A stretch of DNA of 64,000 nt from Anaerocolumna chitinilytica. GTDB taxonomy: Bacteria > Bacillota > Clostridia > Lachnospirales > Lachnospiraceae. Position numbers and translations under genes: made by a program. Under the pieces are notes generated by a model. It worked only from the letters and a program-made list of their open reading frames with translations, was not told the DNA's origin and did no database searches. Location: assembly GCF_014218355.1 (NCBI RefSeq), contig NZ_AP023368.1, positions 4,403,501 through 4,467,500 on the forward strand, read 5' to 3'. Shown in pieces: positions 63,390 to 64,000 of the stretch; the first letter of the stretch is position 1, and each line of letters begins with the position of its first letter.

Positions 63390-64000
63390 AAACGAAAGAG
63401 GTGAGGAGTTTGCCGCAGTATCCGGGTGTTACAATAGCATACAAGAAAAATGGTGAATGTTATTACCGTGCCGGTATCACTTACCGCAATAAGCATATCA
63501 GTCTCGGCAGCTTCAATAGCGCAAAGCAGGGAAACCAGGCTTATGAAACCGCTTTGTTGGTAATCAGAGAGAATAAATATAATCTGATAGATTATTCGGA
63601 AAATTTCGGCCTTGATTTTGAAAAGTGGGTTATTTTGATGAATTTCAGAGATAATGGGATATATATTAAGAATCCTATCTATTTAAGAACGAATTACTTC
63701 TTATATTATATAAGTAGAGATACCTTTTTTCTATTCGATACGGATGACTTATTTTATTATGGGCATCACAAAATTATGATGAGAGGCGGGCACCTGTTTG
63801 TCTCCGATTACGGCATGCAGGTAAATATCCTCTCCCGTTATGGTATTAAGAACTATGCCGTTGCCGGTAAAGACTACTGTTTCATTAATGGAAATGAACA
63901 TGATTTACGTTACAGTAACATAGAAGTGATAAACCATTATCATGGGGTATTTTACAGCAAGCATAAATCCCTTCTTTGCTATACTGCCAAGATTCATATC
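63383..64000 (+). CDS. AP2/HNH-like DNA-binding protein, 3' end outside window
   Basis: An open frame runs from ATG 63383 to the window end (206 codons, no stop). It starts MTKTKEVRSLPQYPGVTIAY. The opening YPGVTIAYKKNGECYYRAGI then SLGSFNSAKQGNQAYETALL has the three-strand-plus-helix pattern of AP2-type domains found in bacterial and phage HNH homing-type proteins. A second similar start, YHGVFYSKHKSLLCYTAKIH, begins at the window edge. Alternative starts are GTG 63401 and TTG 63410, the latter better spaced from AGAGGTG. The middle part is rich in Tyr/Phe and unrecognised. A regulatory or endonuclease role is unproven. Confidence 0.65.
   Translation, partial: MTKTKEVRSLPQYPGVTIAYKKNGECYYRAGITYRNKHISLGSFNSAKQGNQAYETALLVIRENKYNLIDYSENFGLDFEKWVILMNFRDNGIYIKNPIYLRTNYFLYYISRDTFFLFDTDDLFYYGHHKIMMRGGHLFVSDYGMQVNILSRYGIKNYAVAGKDYCFINGNEHDLRYSNIEVINHYHGVFYSKHKSLLCYTAKIHI

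Noticed and set aside
63218..63496. Minus-strand open frames with repeated YFISSY and ILFYR motifs
   Set aside because: They are translations of the 29-bp tandem repeat, have no ribosome binding site, and lie opposite the leader and start of the AP2-like gene.
1..64000. tRNA or rRNA genes
   Set aside because: None was recognised by eye in the intergenic regions; a covariance-model scan was not possible here.

Overview
The window reads as chromosomal DNA of a low-GC, spore-forming Firmicute, most likely a Clostridia/Lachnospiraceae member. The pointers are strong AGGAGG-type ribosome binding sites with frequent TTG/GTG starts, HelD, a SleB-type cortex hydrolase, a SpoIID-like protein, a DUF5685/DnaJ gene pair, and a CcpM-type radical SAM peptide cluster. 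This placement is inferred from gene families only; no rRNA or tRNA gene was seen.

Layout. 0-13 kb is mostly housekeeping or accessory: a leader with an intrinsic terminator before a truncated gene, a heterodimeric ABC multidrug-type exporter with its MarR regulator and promoter/operator, a DnaJ/DUF5685/zinc-ribbon group, a YkgJ-like protein, a SpoIID-like peptidoglycan-binding protein, helD and an XRE regulator. 13.2-19.8 kb is the most interesting region, a six-gene RiPP cluster on the minus strand. It encodes an ABC exporter, a 58-residue Cys-rich precursor (17808-17984), a radical SAM/SPASM maturase, a clostridial peptide-maturation protein, an acyl-carrier-like protein without its attachment serine, and a subtilisin-like protease whose C-terminal half resembles the maturation protein. 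20-24 kb is a carbohydrate importer (two permeases and a lipoprotein) without an ATPase. 24-27 kb holds a secreted protein, an SPFH/zinc-ribbon protein, a TM2 protein and an IS1182 relic.

27.5-49.3 kb is a surface-polysaccharide locus. capD-like dehydratase lies on the plus strand and converges on a nest of insertion sequences (29.5-32.5 kb). Beyond the nest is a long minus-strand operon (45555 down to 32551): initiating sugar transferase, epimerase, glycosyltransferases, Wzz-like, Wzy-like and Wzx-like proteins, an acetyltransferase and WecB. An IS3-type fragment abuts the start of that operon, and an O-antigen-ligase-like gene follows on the plus strand. 49.6-56.6 kb is a second, ABC-exported polymer module: TagH/Wzt and TagG/Wzm type transporter, a pyruvyltransferase-ferredoxin-FrhB fusion, and a GT2-TagF fusion. 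56.7-59.1 kb encodes a large Ig-like surface protein behind a near-consensus promoter. thrC, a SleB-type hydrolase and a truncated gene preceded by 29-bp tandem repeats close the window.

The IS nest can be read base by base. An IS256-family copy (29658-31295) sits in the end of an IS3-family orfB with an 8-bp target duplication, and removing it restores the orfB frame and stop. The IS3 relic starts inside the left end of an older IS256-like element whose right end is at 32500, and an ISL3 relic is wedged between. The RiPP cluster is the best candidate for a poorly described system: its families have names, but I know of no established product structure or function.
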